A stretch of DNA of 64,000 bases, taken from assembly GCA_963920665.1 (NCBI GenBank), contig OY987265.1:5895001-5959000 (forward strand), written 5' to 3'. The translations under genes were made by a program, and so were the position numbers. Shown one piece after another: positions 24,107-36,290 of the stretch (positions are counted from its first letter, which is position 1; every line of letters begins with the position of its first letter). This DNA is from Straminergon stramineum (lineage: Eukaryota; Streptophyta; Bryopsida; Hypnales; Calliergonaceae). Below the pieces are notes generated by a model that was given only the letters and a program-made list of their open reading frames with translations, had not been told where the DNA came from and searched no databases.

Positions 24107-25612
24107 ATGCCGCAGCTTAGAAGGACTAGAGGCGGACAGGCCAGTTCCAGTGTGCCCCCAGCAGAGGTAAAGCTCCGGAAGGTAGTTCCGGTTGTTCCCT
24201 CCAACGAACCAGCCAAGTCCCAACTCATGGAAGATTTGAATTCCATGGGCTGCCTAGGTTTTGTAGATAAACCCTGGGGCTTTAAAGAAGAGTCCATAGT
24301 CAAAGAACTCTTGGGCAAGCTGTCCAATGAGTTTGACAACACTCCGCGAGCCGTTCCACATCTATGGACGGAAGACATGTGGAGAACAGCCTATAGTTTC
24401 CACGCAGGCGGGCTAGAAATGGCAAGCCGGAAGGATGAGTTCTACCGTGGGAAGTTCAGGGGAGCAGTGAACTCGAAAGACAGATACACGGTGGATGACT
24501 ACATCGATGAGCGGCAGCGCCGGCTGTTGAAGTTCTTAGTTCCGGTCCTTCATTCGGAAAAACCGACGAGGGTGACTATCTCCCTTGCCAACACTATTTT
24601 CAGCTCTCTGAGAGGAGACCGGAAAGTTGACTGGGCTCGGATCCTTTCCGAGCTGGTCTCCCAACTCATAGGAAGAGTGGGGAAGAGTAGGGCCACTCCG
24701 GTGTGCCCCTGTCTCATGCACCTCTACCATTTCCAACATCTCCTGAGCGCACCGGAGGAGAAGAGGTGGAAGGCTCAGGAAACTCTCCTGAAATACGGAG
24801 AATCGAAAATAGATGAAGAGATGGAATCCGCTTCCAATCCCGAGGAGAACAGCGAGTCGGAGGAAGAGGAGACGCCAATGCTGGTCATCAAACGGCAGAA
24901 GACAACCTCTCCCAACAAGAAGGGGACGCCGCCCGCTCGTGACACCCTAGCCCCAGAGGAGAAGCCGGAGGTCGAGAAGACGGTGTCAAAAGAATCCGAT
25001 CCCGATGATCCGTTCAGATCACTCATAAAGAACTTATGCGATATACGAGCGGATTGGAAGATGAAAAAGAAGATGCTGATAGCAATCGGGAGGATGGTGG
25101 GAGCAGCACCCGACCGGGAGCTACCGGAAAAGGTGGCGGCCCGTATTTCTGATCCGATCGAGTCCCGGAAGCAGGAAGCAGAGATCCGCCGGTTACAAGA
25201 GGAGGTGGATCGGATGAAGACGGAGATTCTGGTGCATCAGGAGAACTTCGCCGCCACCAAATCGATTGCAGAGGATGCTCGGCAGATGATGGAGCAAGTG
25301 AAGGCCACGTTCGGGGAGACCGGAACGGCCCTCACCAAAGCCAAATTATTTGACGAGCAGGTGCACAAGGAGAAGAAGCTATCCGGTTCCCGGATGGTGC
25401 AGATCCTCAACGACTTTGCTGAGCAGGTAGAAGCGGCAATGCAGGAGACACAGAAGACAGCGGACCGGAAGGAAGAGAGTACCCGGATGCTGTCGGGAGC
25501 AACCTGCTCTCGCGGTATCCGACTCTCGGATATCTCCCTCCCGGATTCGTTTCCGGAAGTGACAACTGGAGAGGGGAAGGATACAACCCCGAAGTCCAAG
25601 AAAACGACCTAG
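24107..25612 (+). CDS. Gag-like protein of the LTR-like element
   Basis: The ATG at 24107 opens a 501-codon frame. It is the least damaged of the six copies here. The N-terminal 230 residues include a Trp/Leu-rich region with EDMWRTAYSF and GDRKVDWARILSELV. An acidic stretch and a basic KRQKTTSPNKKG segment follow, then a long coiled coil (about 25,190-25,480). The TAG at 25610-25612 is probably a mutation, because in copy 4 the frame reads on with Gln and continues about 57 codons to a TAG at 25781-25783. I recognise no known domain with certainty, and no protease, RT, RNase H or integrase follows. The call as gag-like rests on position, coiled coil and charge, and is inference. Confidence 0.6.
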   Translation: MPQLRRTRGGQASSSVPPAEVKLRKVVPVVPSNEPAKSQLMEDLNSMGCLGFVDKPWGFKEESIVKELLGKLSNEFDNTPRAVPHLWTEDMWRTAYSFHAGGLEMASRKDEFYRGKFRGAVNSKDRYTVDDYIDERQRRLLKFLVPVLHSEKPTRVTISLANTIFSSLRGDRKVDWARILSELVSQLIGRVGKSRATPVCPCLMHLYHFQHLLSAPEEKRWKAQETLLKYGESKIDEEMESASNPEENSESEEEETPMLVIKRQKTTSPNKKGTPPARDTLAPEEKPEVEKTVSKESDPDDPFRSLIKNLCDIRADWKMKKKMLIAIGRMVGAAPDRELPEKVAARISDPIESRKQEAEIRRLQEEVDRMKTEILVHQENFAATKSIAEDARQMMEQVKATFGETGTALTKAKLFDEQVHKEKKLSGSRMVQILNDFAEQVEAAMQETQKTADRKEESTRMLSGATCSRGIRLSDISLPDSFPEVTTGEGKDTTPKSKKTT

Positions 25613-26877
25613 GCCGGCACGCTTAGAACCACCATCGACTTGGACTCACCGCCCGCATCCATAGAAGGCAATCTGGTTCCTCGACCTCAGGAGATCGAGA
25701 GGAGTCGGAACCTAAACGAGGTTTTCGAGCAGATGGACCCGAGAGCGGACAGCGCAACCATCGGATCGCGGATAGGGACTTAGGATGTATAGAGTAAGTA
25801 GAGTAGGAGCGGATACGGAACCTGTTCCGGTCCAAGTGGGGAGTAGGTAGGACCGGAAAGTCTGACCGAGATGGCGGCGGAACTTTTGCGAGTTTTCCTG
25901 CCCATTTGTAACTTTTTGAAATGTATATAGTCAGCGCCCGCGAGGGACGCTGGGAGTCTTCTTTTTGCAATTTCTATTGTACCTTTGTATGCGCTCTCTC
26001 ATTTTGTGTGTCTCCCAAGCTTGGCAAGTTTGCATGATGTGAAGTTAGGAAGGTGTAAGGCAAAGTTGTGGTTAGATTTCTCCCCTTAGTGTGATAGTTT
26101 CCGATCCTGTGTGTGTGTGTAGGTTGTGTAAGTGTTGGGAGTATATTTCAGTGCCTCAGCAAGATCTAGGGTTTTGAAGTTCCGGGTGAGATAGCCGCTA
26201 TTAGGCTAGGCGGATAGGGAGAGTATCCTTAGTCGCGCTAGAACTCCTGGACGGGTAGTCCGGTTGAGTGTCCAATCTTCTGAGAGGTCTCACTACCTTA
26301 GTTGGTAAATAGAATGATCCTAGTTACTATTGAAACGGACGAGTACACTTGTTACCACCTAGCTTCGCACGGATAGGAGCTGGCATTGAGGTCGTTGTAG
26401 TAAGAACGGATCGTACGAGGGATCTTTGTGTGACCTGCATTTCGGATTGTTGTCGGGAGTGTTGTGAGGGATCAAACCGGATTCGAGTTAGTTAGAAAAA
26501 GAAGGGAGAGAACAGTGGGTCTTCAACCACTATAATCCGCAGAAGGAGTGGTGGGCCTACCACTCAGAAACCTAAGTGGCAAACCCTCTGATGGTCCAAC
26601 AGAGGCAAAACTAAACCGGAAAGAGAGTTGAGAAGGTACAGGAACCAGTCGGAGCGGATTGGTTCAGAGTAGTACCAGAACCGGAATTGTTTAGGTCCTG
26701 AAGATTGGAAGAATTGGGTTAACCGGAGGATTAAAGAATCGGATGGGAAGCAATCCGGTCCTGATCCTCTTGGTGGTTGGTTGTTTCCGATTTTAGATCT
26801 AGGACCGGAAAGGAAGTTTTAGAGGGTGAGAGTGCTTACTCGCCCAAATCAAGTAAATACTTCATAGAATCTCGGGG

Positions 26878-27921
26878 GTTCAATCTTTAGAGTCACTTCA
26901 TTATGCTCTAGAGTGATTTTTGTGAGCATAATAGGGAATTTACTTATCATGTGTTGCGACAAGTTGCCAAAAAATCAAAATTATACAACCCTTAATTGTA
27001 CATATTGAATTTATAACATTGCACGAATTTTCAAAATTATTGATGCGATGTGTGGAATATGTTTTACCTATGAGACTATGATTCCTTTGCAGTTTGGAAT
27101 GTGTCGCAACACATGATAAGTAAATTCCCTATTATGCTCACAAAAATCACTCTAGAGCATAACGAAGTGACTCTAAAGATTGAACCCCCGAGATTCTATG
27201 AAGTATTTACTTGATTTGGGCGAGTAAGCACTCTCACCCTCTAAAACTTCCTTTCCGGTCCTAGATCTAAAATCGGAAACAACCAACCACCAAGAGGATN
27301 NNNNNNNNNNNNNNNNNNNNNNNNNNNNNNNNNNNNNNNNNNNNNNNNNNNNNNNNNNNNNNNNNNNNNNNNNNNNNNNNNNNNNNNNNNNNNNNNNNNN
27401 NNNNNNNNNNNNNNNNNNNNNNNNNNNNNNNNNNNNNNNNNNNNNNNNNNNNNNNNNNNNNNNNNNNNNNNNNNNNNNNNNNNNNNNNNNNNNNNNNNNG
27501 TTCAATCTTTAGAGTCACTTCATTATGCTCTAGAGTGATTTTTGTGAGCATAATAGGGAATTTACTTATCATGTGTTGCGACAAGTTGCCAAAAAATCAA
27601 AATTATACAACCCTTAATTGTACATATTGAATTTATAACATTGCACGAATTTTCAAAATTATTGATGCGATGTGTGGAATATGTTTTACCTATGAGACTA
27701 TGATTCCTTTGCAGTTTGGAATGTGTCGCAACACATGATAAGTAAATTCCCTATTATGCTCACAAAAATCACTCTAGAGCATAACGAAGTGACTCTAAAG
27801 ATTGAACCCCCGAGATTCTATGAAGTATTTACTTGATTTGGGCGAGTAAGCACTCTCACCCTCTAAAACTTCCTTTCCGGTCCTAGATCTAAAATCGGAA
27901 ACAACCAACCACCAAGAGGAT
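26878..27921. other. Assembly gap with duplicated flanks
   Basis: Exactly 200 N fill 27300-27499. The 422 bases before the gap (26878-27299) appear identical to the 422 bases after it (27500-27921). This is what two overlapping contig ends joined without merging look like. The true locus would then be 622 bp shorter, with copies 3 and 4 separated by a single 142-bp spacer. Confidence 0.85.
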
Positions 27922-30900
27922 CAGGACCGGATTGCTTCCCATCCGATTCTTTAATCCTCCGGTTAACCCAATTCTTCCAATCTTCAGGACCTAAACAATT
28001 CCGGTTCTGGTACTACTCTGAACCAATCCGCTCCGACTGGTTCCTGTACCTTCTCAACTCTCTTTCCGGTTTAGTTTTGCCTCTGTTGGACCATCAGAGG
28101 GTTTGCCACTTAGGTTTCTGAGTGGTAGGCCCACCACTCCTTCTGCGGATTATAGTGGTTGAAGACCCACTGTTCTCTCCCTTCTTTTTCTAACTAACTC
28201 GGATCCGGTTTGATCCCTCACAACACTCCCGACAATAATCCGAAATGCAGGTCACACAAAGATCCCTCGTACGATCCGTTCTTACTACAACGACCTCAAT
28301 GCCAGCTCCTATCTGTGCGAAGCTAGGTGGTAACAAGTGTACTCGTCCGTTTCAACAGTAACTAGGATCATTCTATTTACCAACTAAGGTAGTGAGACCT
28401 CTCAGAAGATTGGACACTCAACCGGACTACCCGTCCAGGAGTTCTAGCGCGACTAAGGATACTCTCCCTATCCGCCTAGCCTAATAGCGGCTATTTCACC
28501 CGGAACTTCAAAACCCTAGATCTTGCTGAGGCACTGAAATATACTCCCAACACTTACACAACCTACACACACACTAAGGATCAAAAACTATCGCACCAAG
28601 GGGAGAAACCTAATCACAACTCTACCTTACGCCTTCCTAACTCCGCATCATGCAAAACTTGCCAAGCTTGGGGGACACACACAACAACAGAGTGCATACA
28701 AAGGTACAACAAAAATTGCAAAAAGAAGACTCCCAGCGTCCCTCGCGGGCGCTGACTATATACATTTCAAAAAGTTACAAATGGGTAGGAAAACTCGCAA
28801 AAGTTTCGCCGCCATCTCGGTCAAACTTTCTGGTCCTACCTACTCCCAACTGGATCAGAACAGTTTCCGTATCCGTTCCTATTCTACCTACTCTATACAT
28901 CCTAAGTCCCTATTCGCGATCCGATGGTCGTGTTGTCCACTCCCGGGTCCATCTGCTCGAAAACATCGTTTAGATTCCGACTCCTCTCGATCTCCTGAGG
29001 TTGAGGAATTGGATTGCCTTCTGTGGACGCGGGTGGTGAGTCCAAGTCGATGGCGGTTCCAGGCATGCCGGCTTGGGTTGTTCTCTTGGACTTGGGGGTC
29101 GTATCCTCCCCCTCTCTTGCTATCACCTCCAGGAACGAATCCAAGAGAGAGATATTCGAGAGTCAAATACCGTGAGAGCAAGTTGCTCCCGACAATATCC
29201 GGATATTCTCCTCCATCCGGTCTGCTGCCTTCCGTGCCTCCTTCATTGCCGCTTCTACCTGCTCGACAAAGCCGTTGAGAATCTTCACCATCCGGGAACC
29301 GGATAGCTTCTTTTCCTCATGTACCTGCTCGTCAAACAACTTTGCTTTGGTGAGGGCCGTTCCGGTCTCCCCGAACGTGGCCTTCACTTGCTCCATCATC
29401 TGCTGAGCGTCCTCTATAATAGACTTGGTGGCTGCGAAGTTCTCCTTGTGCACCAGGATCTCCGTCTTCATCCGATCCACCTCCTCTGGTAACCGGCAGA
29501 TCTTTGCTTCCTGCTTCTGGGCCTCGACCGGATCAGAGATACAACCTGCCACCTTTTCCAGTAGCTCCCGATCGGGTGTTGCTCCCACCATCCTCCCGAT
29601 TGCTACCAGCATCTTCCTTTTCATCTCCCAATCCGCTCGTATGTCGCATAAGGTTTTTACGAGTGATCTGAACGGATCCTCGGGATCCGATTCTTCCGAC
29701 ACCGTCTTCTCGACCTCCGACTTCTCCTCTGGGGCCGAGGTGTCACAAGCGGGCGGCGTCCCCCGCTTATTGGGAGAGGTCGTCTTCTACCGTTTGATGG
29801 ACAGCATTGGCGCCTCTTCTTCCTCTGATTCACTATTCTCCTCGGGATCAGAACCGGATTCCATCTCTTCATCCGTTTCCGATTCTCCGTATTTCAGGAG
29901 AGTTTCCTGAGCCTTCCACCTCTTCTCCTCTCGTGTGCTCAGGGGCTGGTGAGAATGATAGAGGTGCATGAGATAGGGGCACACCGGAGTGGCCCTACTC
30001 TTCCCCACTCTTCTTACGAGTTGGGTGACCAGCTCGGAAATGATCCGAGCCTAGTCAACTTTCAGGTCTCCTCCTAGAGCGCCGAAAATAGTGTTGGCGA
30101 GGAAGATAGTCACCCTCATCGGTTTTTCCGGATGAAGGACCGGAACTAAGAACTTCAGTAGCCGGCATTGCCGCTCATCGATGCAGTCATCCACCGCGTA
30201 TCCGTCTTTCGGGTTGACTGCTCCCCTGAACTTTCCGTGGCAGAACTCATCCTTCCGGCTTGCCAATCCTAGCCCTCCTGCATAGAAACTCTAGGCTGTT
30301 CTCCACACATTTTCCATCCACAGATGTGGAACGGCTCTCAGAGTGTTGTCAAACTCATTGGACAGCTTGCCCAAGAGTTCTCTGACTATGGACTTTTCTT
30401 TGAAGCCCTAGGGTTTCTCCACAAACCCTAGGCAACCCATGGAGTTTAAATCTTCCATGAGTTGGGACTTGGTTGGTTCAGTGGAGGGAACACCCGAAAC
30501 TACCTTCCGGAGCTTCACCTCCGTTGGTGGTATACTGGCCTGTCCGCCTCTACTCCTCCTAAGCTGCGGCATGGACACGGATTGGTGTGCTCGGGACCCT
30601 TTCCGATACTCCCTCGCTATCTCTCCTAGCCGCACATCTCGTTCTTGCTTTCGCTCCCCAATCTCAACCAGTAATTAAAGCTTGAACGCTCAAGGACCAC
30701 AAGTCTCGCAACGGACACTAGCACAAAAGACTGTCACGGGAAACTAATCGACAAGCGCAGAGGCAAACATAGAGCAGAGATAGCGCTAGGCAAATGAAAA
30801 TGAGAAAGAGTTTGATCTAGGTAGCTCTAGTTCTTTTATAACCATTGGACTCTTTGCCACCTCATCCTGACTCGTTCCGGATCCGGTTCGTCTAGGGTAT

Positions 30901-31088
30901 CCGATCAGACATCCGCTCCTATCCGTTCACTCCCTGGAAACTGGATTGAGTAGATCTTTCCACTATCTCATTTTCCGCTTCATATTCAGATTTAGATGGT
31001 TCCTTAGCTAATTCCAGATACCTATATGTATTTTCCGGTTAGCTTGACTAGGTAAACCAAAAAAAATCGAAAATTGCACGTTGTGACA
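27724..31088 (-). mobile_element. LTR-like element, copy 4 (complete, inverted)
   Basis: Boundaries are exact: GAATG (27719-27723), TGTCGCAACACATG ... ACGTTGTGACA, GAATG (31089-31093). This is a perfect 5-bp target duplication, as made by retroviral-type integrases. Its gag-like frame (about 30605 down to 28900, minus) is broken by several stops, including TAG at the Trp of VDW and TAG at the Trp of KPWGF. It lies tail to tail with copy 3. Confidence 0.9.
28902..30605 (-). pseudogene. Gag-like gene of copy 4, decayed
   Basis: It is homologous to 24107-25783 over its whole length but is split by stops and frameshifts into at least five pieces. Its C-terminal part reads through the position where copy 3 has TAG, with TTQAGMPGT, which shows that the original protein was about 57 residues longer. 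The coiled coil lies at 29170-29500. Confidence 0.75.
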
Positions 31089-31093
31089 GAATG

Positions 31094-32589
31094 CAATCAT
31101 GACAATATAATGTAGATGTAGACCTTTCTTACTTTGTCATGTACTCATGTTAGTATGTTACTCATGTAGATTTCAATTTTTCTTAAGATTGAGCACCTCA
31201 ATTATCACTTTATTATGAGCCATTAAATAAATGTGGAACATTCAATTATAACTTGGAGTGTGTCTTCAATTTTTGTTGTCGAATGTATTCATAGTTTAGA
31301 ACACCAATATGAAATTATGAATATACTAAAAGAAATGATATTATCTCATTATTCTATTATAACATTTATCGAATGTATGGGATGGTGCTAAAATGATTCA
31401 AGCATTTTAATGTAATGTGAAATGTTGTAGACAAGATTAAAGTAAGCATTTATACAACAAAATGAATTGAAAATTCATATCATACACACTTTGACACTTA
31501 TACCTATGTATACTTGTGTGCATCCTAAATTGTAAACTGATCATAAATTTATCACAACCCCAAAATTTTAGAGCTTAGGTAATGTACAATGTGATTGACC
31601 TTCAAATATGATGAGTGTTCAATTACAAGAAATTAGAAATGGTCATACTTCAATGATTACAAGTGTGTTTCATCTCAAAACTTTTTTGCAAATGATTATA
31701 TAGAAAGGTTCATAATATCATATCTTTGAAATTATAAATTTAAAATATTGATTGAATTGCTTATATTAGTTTTGTAATTATGTAGGCCTAGGATTTTCTA
31801 AAATCTGGAACCCCCTAAAGCCTTCATGCTTTTTCTCCCATAAAGTATCACTCAAAACTGCCATTTCGAATGCAAAGAGACAAAAATCTTAAAAATTGAT
31901 TTTTGGGCATATTTCACCATAGGAATTTATACTAGACTAATATAAAAGTTAATTGAGTTATCTTGTCATCTTGAAAACTTTGAGTACATACATTGCGCAT
32001 GGTATTTGCATTTAAAGTAAGCCTTAAATTTTTTTTCTTCCATCTTGCTGTACTAGATTGTTGGGCTTCTCATTTTCTTCACTTTAGATTTTTGACACTA
32101 ATGAATTTCATTTTAGAATATCTCGTGTTAAAAAATTTAACTCTTGAGTGAAAAATCTTGAACCAAAAATTTAGAAATAAATCATTTAATTGAGATCACA
32201 TATCATAAGAGTCCCATATAAGAGTGTAGCTGTGTAGGGCCTTTAGGAGTTTAGGGATTCGTTATTTTCCTTGAAAGGCATGAAAAAGAATAATAAATAT
32301 TATAAATTGAATCACGAAGGCTTTTGTTACAATCTTAACATCGAATTTCTTTTGCTATTAGTCAAAAAGTATTGTTGACATCACAAGCTTGTACAAAAGC
32401 ACCAATTTAAAACAAAATTTCTTTACACACTTATTTGAATTCTTTATTTACAAATCAAATGATTTTTCAAACAAGAGACTTTGGGATGTCACTTTTGATA
32501 GTTGTATCAATTTAAGACCTCATGACATAACATATTAAAAATAATTTCTCTACTTTTCTTAATTCACCATGTAATGTAAGCTCTGCTCG
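31094..32589. other. AT-rich spacer with dispersed repeat similarity
   Basis: No gene is seen. A segment at about 31770-32010 resembles 35215-35465 in order and wording (GCCATTTCGAATGCAAAGAGA against GCCATTTCAATTACAAAGAAC), suggesting an old duplicated 3' flank. Confidence 0.5.
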
Positions 32590-33300
32590 CTAAACCGTCC
32601 GTCCACCCATCTCCACATAGTTCAAAACACCCCTCCCGCCTGTCCGCCTGTCCACCAATTCAGAAATTGAAAAACTCCTCCCTCCCTCCCTCCCGCCCAC
32701 CTCTCCTCTCCCACGCTCCTCTCCATCCGCCCATCCACCCGTCCGCCCGACCACTTGTCTGCCGTAAACGAAACACCAACTCCCAAACTCAAAAACACCT
32801 CCCTGCTTCCCTCCCTCCCGCCCACCTCTTCCTTCCACCTCTCCCTCCCATGCTCCTCTCCGTCTGCCCATCTACTCATCCACTCGACCACTTGTCCACC
32901 TGTCCGCCAAAGTAACAATTCTGAAATTAAAAAACACCTCCCTCCCGCAGTCTTGCCCACCTCTCCCCTTTGACCTTCCTCTCCATCCGCCCGTCTGCTC
33001 GATCGCCCGACCGCGTGTCCGTTGTAAATACTAAACTAAACACCCACTCCCAAACTGAAAATGCCCTCCTCCCTCCCACGCTCCTCTCCGTTCGTCCATC
33101 CACTTGTCCGTGCGTCCGCAGTCCCCGTCCACATTTTCCGTCCGCTTGTTCGGAGTCCGTCCGCATTTCCCATCTACGTCCGCGCTGTTGCATCCGCTGC
33201 TTGTCGGTGACCATGCGATCCAGCGGACCACAATTTCAGACCGCCCGATTTGCCCGTCCACCTTCGTGCCGTCCAATGCAGATAGCAGCATCCGCATACT
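32590..33300. repeat. CG-rich minisatellite, motif B (longest array)
   Basis: TCCGCCCGTC, CGTCCGTCCACC and CCTCCCTCCCGCCCACC variants fill about 700 bp in at least three higher-order blocks of about 150 bp. These blocks also share an AACACC(A/C)ACTCCCAAACTC segment. The array lies about 490 bp upstream of the gene at 33789. The open frames through it are low-complexity. Confidence 0.8.
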
Positions 33301-33788
33301 CTAAAGTGCAGACCACATAAATGGCGGTGCGGACAGCTCATTTCTTCACAATCATTTCCCTACCGGAGTAGGTGATCCAATGCCTTCGGGAATCTGCACG
33401 CCCCTTCCAGCTTGGTGCGTGAATGATTGTACTCGTATTAACTTTTTTTTATCACATATTGGTTTGAGTGATTAGGGGGCTGCCCCAACTTATAAGTCTT
33501 TAATTTTATAGACTTCATTTAGTGTTCTTAATTACTTGAACCGTGTTTGAGTTGATTAGGTTGTCAGAAACTCAAGGTGTTCAAGTTTACGGTTGATTTG
33601 GTTGTTAGTGACAGTAGGTGCAATTTGTTTTAATCCAAATTCTTTTTTTTCATTTGATACATTAAGCCAAAGCAGGCGGAAATTGCATTTAAACTTTGTA
33701 ATCCTTTCGGTTCATTATTAATTGAGGTTTGGAGGTTATCTTATAGCACAGAAGTGGTGGAGGAAGTAAGAAGGGGAAATCACAAGAG

Positions 33789-34826
33789 ATGGATTGGAAA
33801 AAGTGGGGAGACGTAACTTGCGTTGTGAAAAAGGGATGGGAAAAGGAGCCCAAGAAAGTATGGGATTGCACAACATGCAAGAAGTACGTCAAAATGACGC
33901 ACCTCTCCAAACTATGGTCACGTGATCGCGCAAAGGTGCAAATTCGTCGTTGGGAGGGACAAATATCCACATGTAAGAGCAAACACTTTGTTCGCTGATA
34001 CGAGGAGATAACATCTGCATCAAGTTTACCAAGCTCCAAACCAAACGTCATGAACTATTCGAACATGGCTATGATTTGGGCGGAGATAGTACTCTATAAA
34101 GAAGTAGATTGGTGCACGGTTGCAAGGCACAATGTCAAGAATTTAACTTGCGAGGAAGCCATAATTCCTACTAACTGGGTTGGACCAAGCGATTGCATGC
34201 CAGAGTGGTCCAATCGAGGCTATGGAGGACTTCCTTCGGTCGTCTTGAAGGATGCTGAAGATGATTGGTCAGATGAAGATGATGATGATCTAGCACTCGT
34301 GACATTTGGTGAGAGACACGAACGTCGAGAAGATTGGGAAGACATTGAGTACCAACAACAAATGCAGGAGGCCATGCACCAAAGCGTGGAAGACCGGGGT
34401 CGGCCACATAATGGGTCCTACTACCGTGACTATAATGCACATGGATCACGAGATGGGATAGGTGGTTCAGATTATGGTAACGCCCCCCGAGTTGGCTCTC
34501 AAAGTATAGGAGGAAGCCATGGAACGACACACTATGGTGGTTCTAGCCAAGGAGGCTCTCAATACTACTATGGTGGATCGACTACACATGGTTCATATGG
34601 GCATTAGGGAGGCCTTTATTATGGTGGATCAAGTGAAAGAGGGTCGTGGGAGAGTGCTCCAATTCCTCCTCCAACCTTTGGAGGTCCTTCTTTTGGAAAT
34701 GAATATGGACAAGGAGGTGCATCAAGTGGATATGGTTACAACTATGGGGGTGGACCATATATTGGGGTACATCCTTCAGGCCCAAATGACAACAAGGATT
34801 CGGATTCGAATTCGGATTCAGAGTAA
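33789..34826 (+). pseudogene. TCKKYV-family gene with Gly/Tyr-rich C-terminus (two in-frame stops)
   Basis: ATG 33789 to TAA 34824-34826 is one frame with TGA at 33996 and TAG at 34605 only. It has a short N-terminus with CTTCKKYVKMTHLSKLW, KHFVR just before the TGA, MIWAEIVLYKEVDW, and an acidic DDWSDEDDDD stretch. The C-terminal low-complexity region is rich in Gly, Ser and Tyr (YYGGSSQGGS and similar) and ends in an Asp/Ser tail. After the TAG the same Gly/Tyr-rich composition continues, so the stop is secondary. The C-terminus resembles prion-like or RNA-binding low-complexity tails; function is unknown. Confidence 0.65.
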
Positions 34827-35924
34827 AGTAGTTAAGTAGAGTATGGTATTCTAGTCATCTTATGTTTGTTTTACTGTATGGTTCACTCATTATAATGTAC
34901 ATAGACGGTAGAGTGCGGCAAATATAGCACAATGCTCTTGACGAGTTGTAATCACCTTTTTGTGATTTTGATACAAATACATTGTATTTTTATATTTTAA
35001 TAAAGTGATATTTATGTCACGTAATTTGTAGGATTTAATACCATTGATGTATGACTATGGGTTAATGGGTATTTGTGAAAATGGAAAATGTATTGGACCA
35101 CTTTCTATAATTTTCTCATTTCAATCATTCAATGTGAATAGGTGAATTGCAAATGCAAAGGATGTCCCAAATATACAATAGAGGTTTGTAGAATAGTGAG
35201 AAACACCATTTTAGTTTCATTTGCTATTAGAAATTGAACCCTAAACCCTAGAAGTCCGAAGGCTTCTTTTCATCCAAGACCATTTAGTGATTTAGAATTG
35301 CCATTTCAATTACAAAGAACTAGAAAATGTAGGAACAATGTTTTTGGCATGTCGGATTGTACGATTTTGTACTATAGCAATTTATGAATGTGTAGAAGTA
35401 ATTTCAAAAACTTAACCCACATAGATTGTAAGATATTTGGCTATTTGCATTCAAGGTGATTGAAACAAATGATTTTGCTATTTACTTGACTAGATTTTTG
35501 GCTTCTAATTACTGAAACAATAAATATTTCCACTTGTGAGTACTATTTTATAATTTTGTATGTTGAAGACTTGAAGAATTTAGATGAGACATGAGAATGT
35601 AGGAAGAAAAATTCCCCCAAAAGATGTTTAGTTTTTATTCATAAGAGAATTGATAAGTTGAGTATATTCAAGATAGATACTAGAACATTAATAATTTTAA
35701 GATAAAATTTTGTAAACATGAGAATCTCAACGGTGAAAGTATTTCAAACAAGTAAACCTCACCGGCTATCCCTCTATAATTTTTTTTCATTTCCATGATA
35801 GATGATTTACTTGATTCTTACTTTCGTTTGAAACTGAAATGTTGAATATGATACCTATGTTTGACTTAGAGATGTTCAAGAGAAATTAAAATCTCCGATC
35901 GTGCAATTCATCTCTTCCATCCGC
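34827..35924. other. AT-rich 3' flank
   Basis: No gene is seen. It contains one GAACCCTAAACCCTAGAAG motif near 35235 and the segment resembling 31770-32010. Confidence 0.5.
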
Positions 35925-36290
35925 CTCGTTTCATTCGTCTGTTGTCGCCGGACGAGCTGTAGCATCCATGCCATCCACACCATCCGATCCTACGGACAGC
36001 CTGTTGTCTGTTCGATTGGATGAGCTCGCGGCGTCCGCAATAAGCCAGCCGTCGAATCTAGTGGACGCCGATCGGCCGGCTCAAGGCGGACAAATAACCG
36101 TCTGTACGATCGGACGGCTAGCTCGGGGCGGACGGAAGATCATCCCCGGAATTGGATGGCCACAACAAGGCGGACGGCCATCTCGAGGTGGTCGGAGTGC
36201 GGCCGAACGATCGGACGGCCGTGACAAGGCAGACGGAAGGTTGTTTGCACAATTGGACAACCACGAGGAGGCGGACGGGGACGAGCCGTC
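35925..36290. repeat. CG-rich minisatellite, motif B
   Basis: GGCGGACGG and GATCGGACGGC units occur every 15-40 bp, ending about 190 bp upstream of the kinase-like start at 36476. Confidence 0.75.

Larger units (their letters stand above)
23563..26961 (+). mobile_element. LTR-like 3.4-kb element, copy 3 (complete)
   Basis: It starts TGTCACGACGTGCAG and ends ATGTGTTGCGACA, giving TG...CA ends with a short imperfect terminal inverted repeat (TGTCRCRAC). Flanking pentamers GGTTG (23558-23562) and AGTTG (26962-26966) match at four of five bases. A TATA box (23825-23830, CTATAAAAG) precedes the gag-like frame by about 280 bp. No direct repeats were found at its two ends, so it may be a very long solo LTR that carries a gene, or an element with no LTRs. 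A 9-bp stem around GAGCATAAT lies near the 3' end. Confidence 0.8.

Noticed and set aside
32590..33300. Pro/Ser-rich and Gly/Arg-rich proteins read from the motif B array
   Set aside because: Both strands are open because the array is low-complexity and CG-rich; the frames begin and end with the array.
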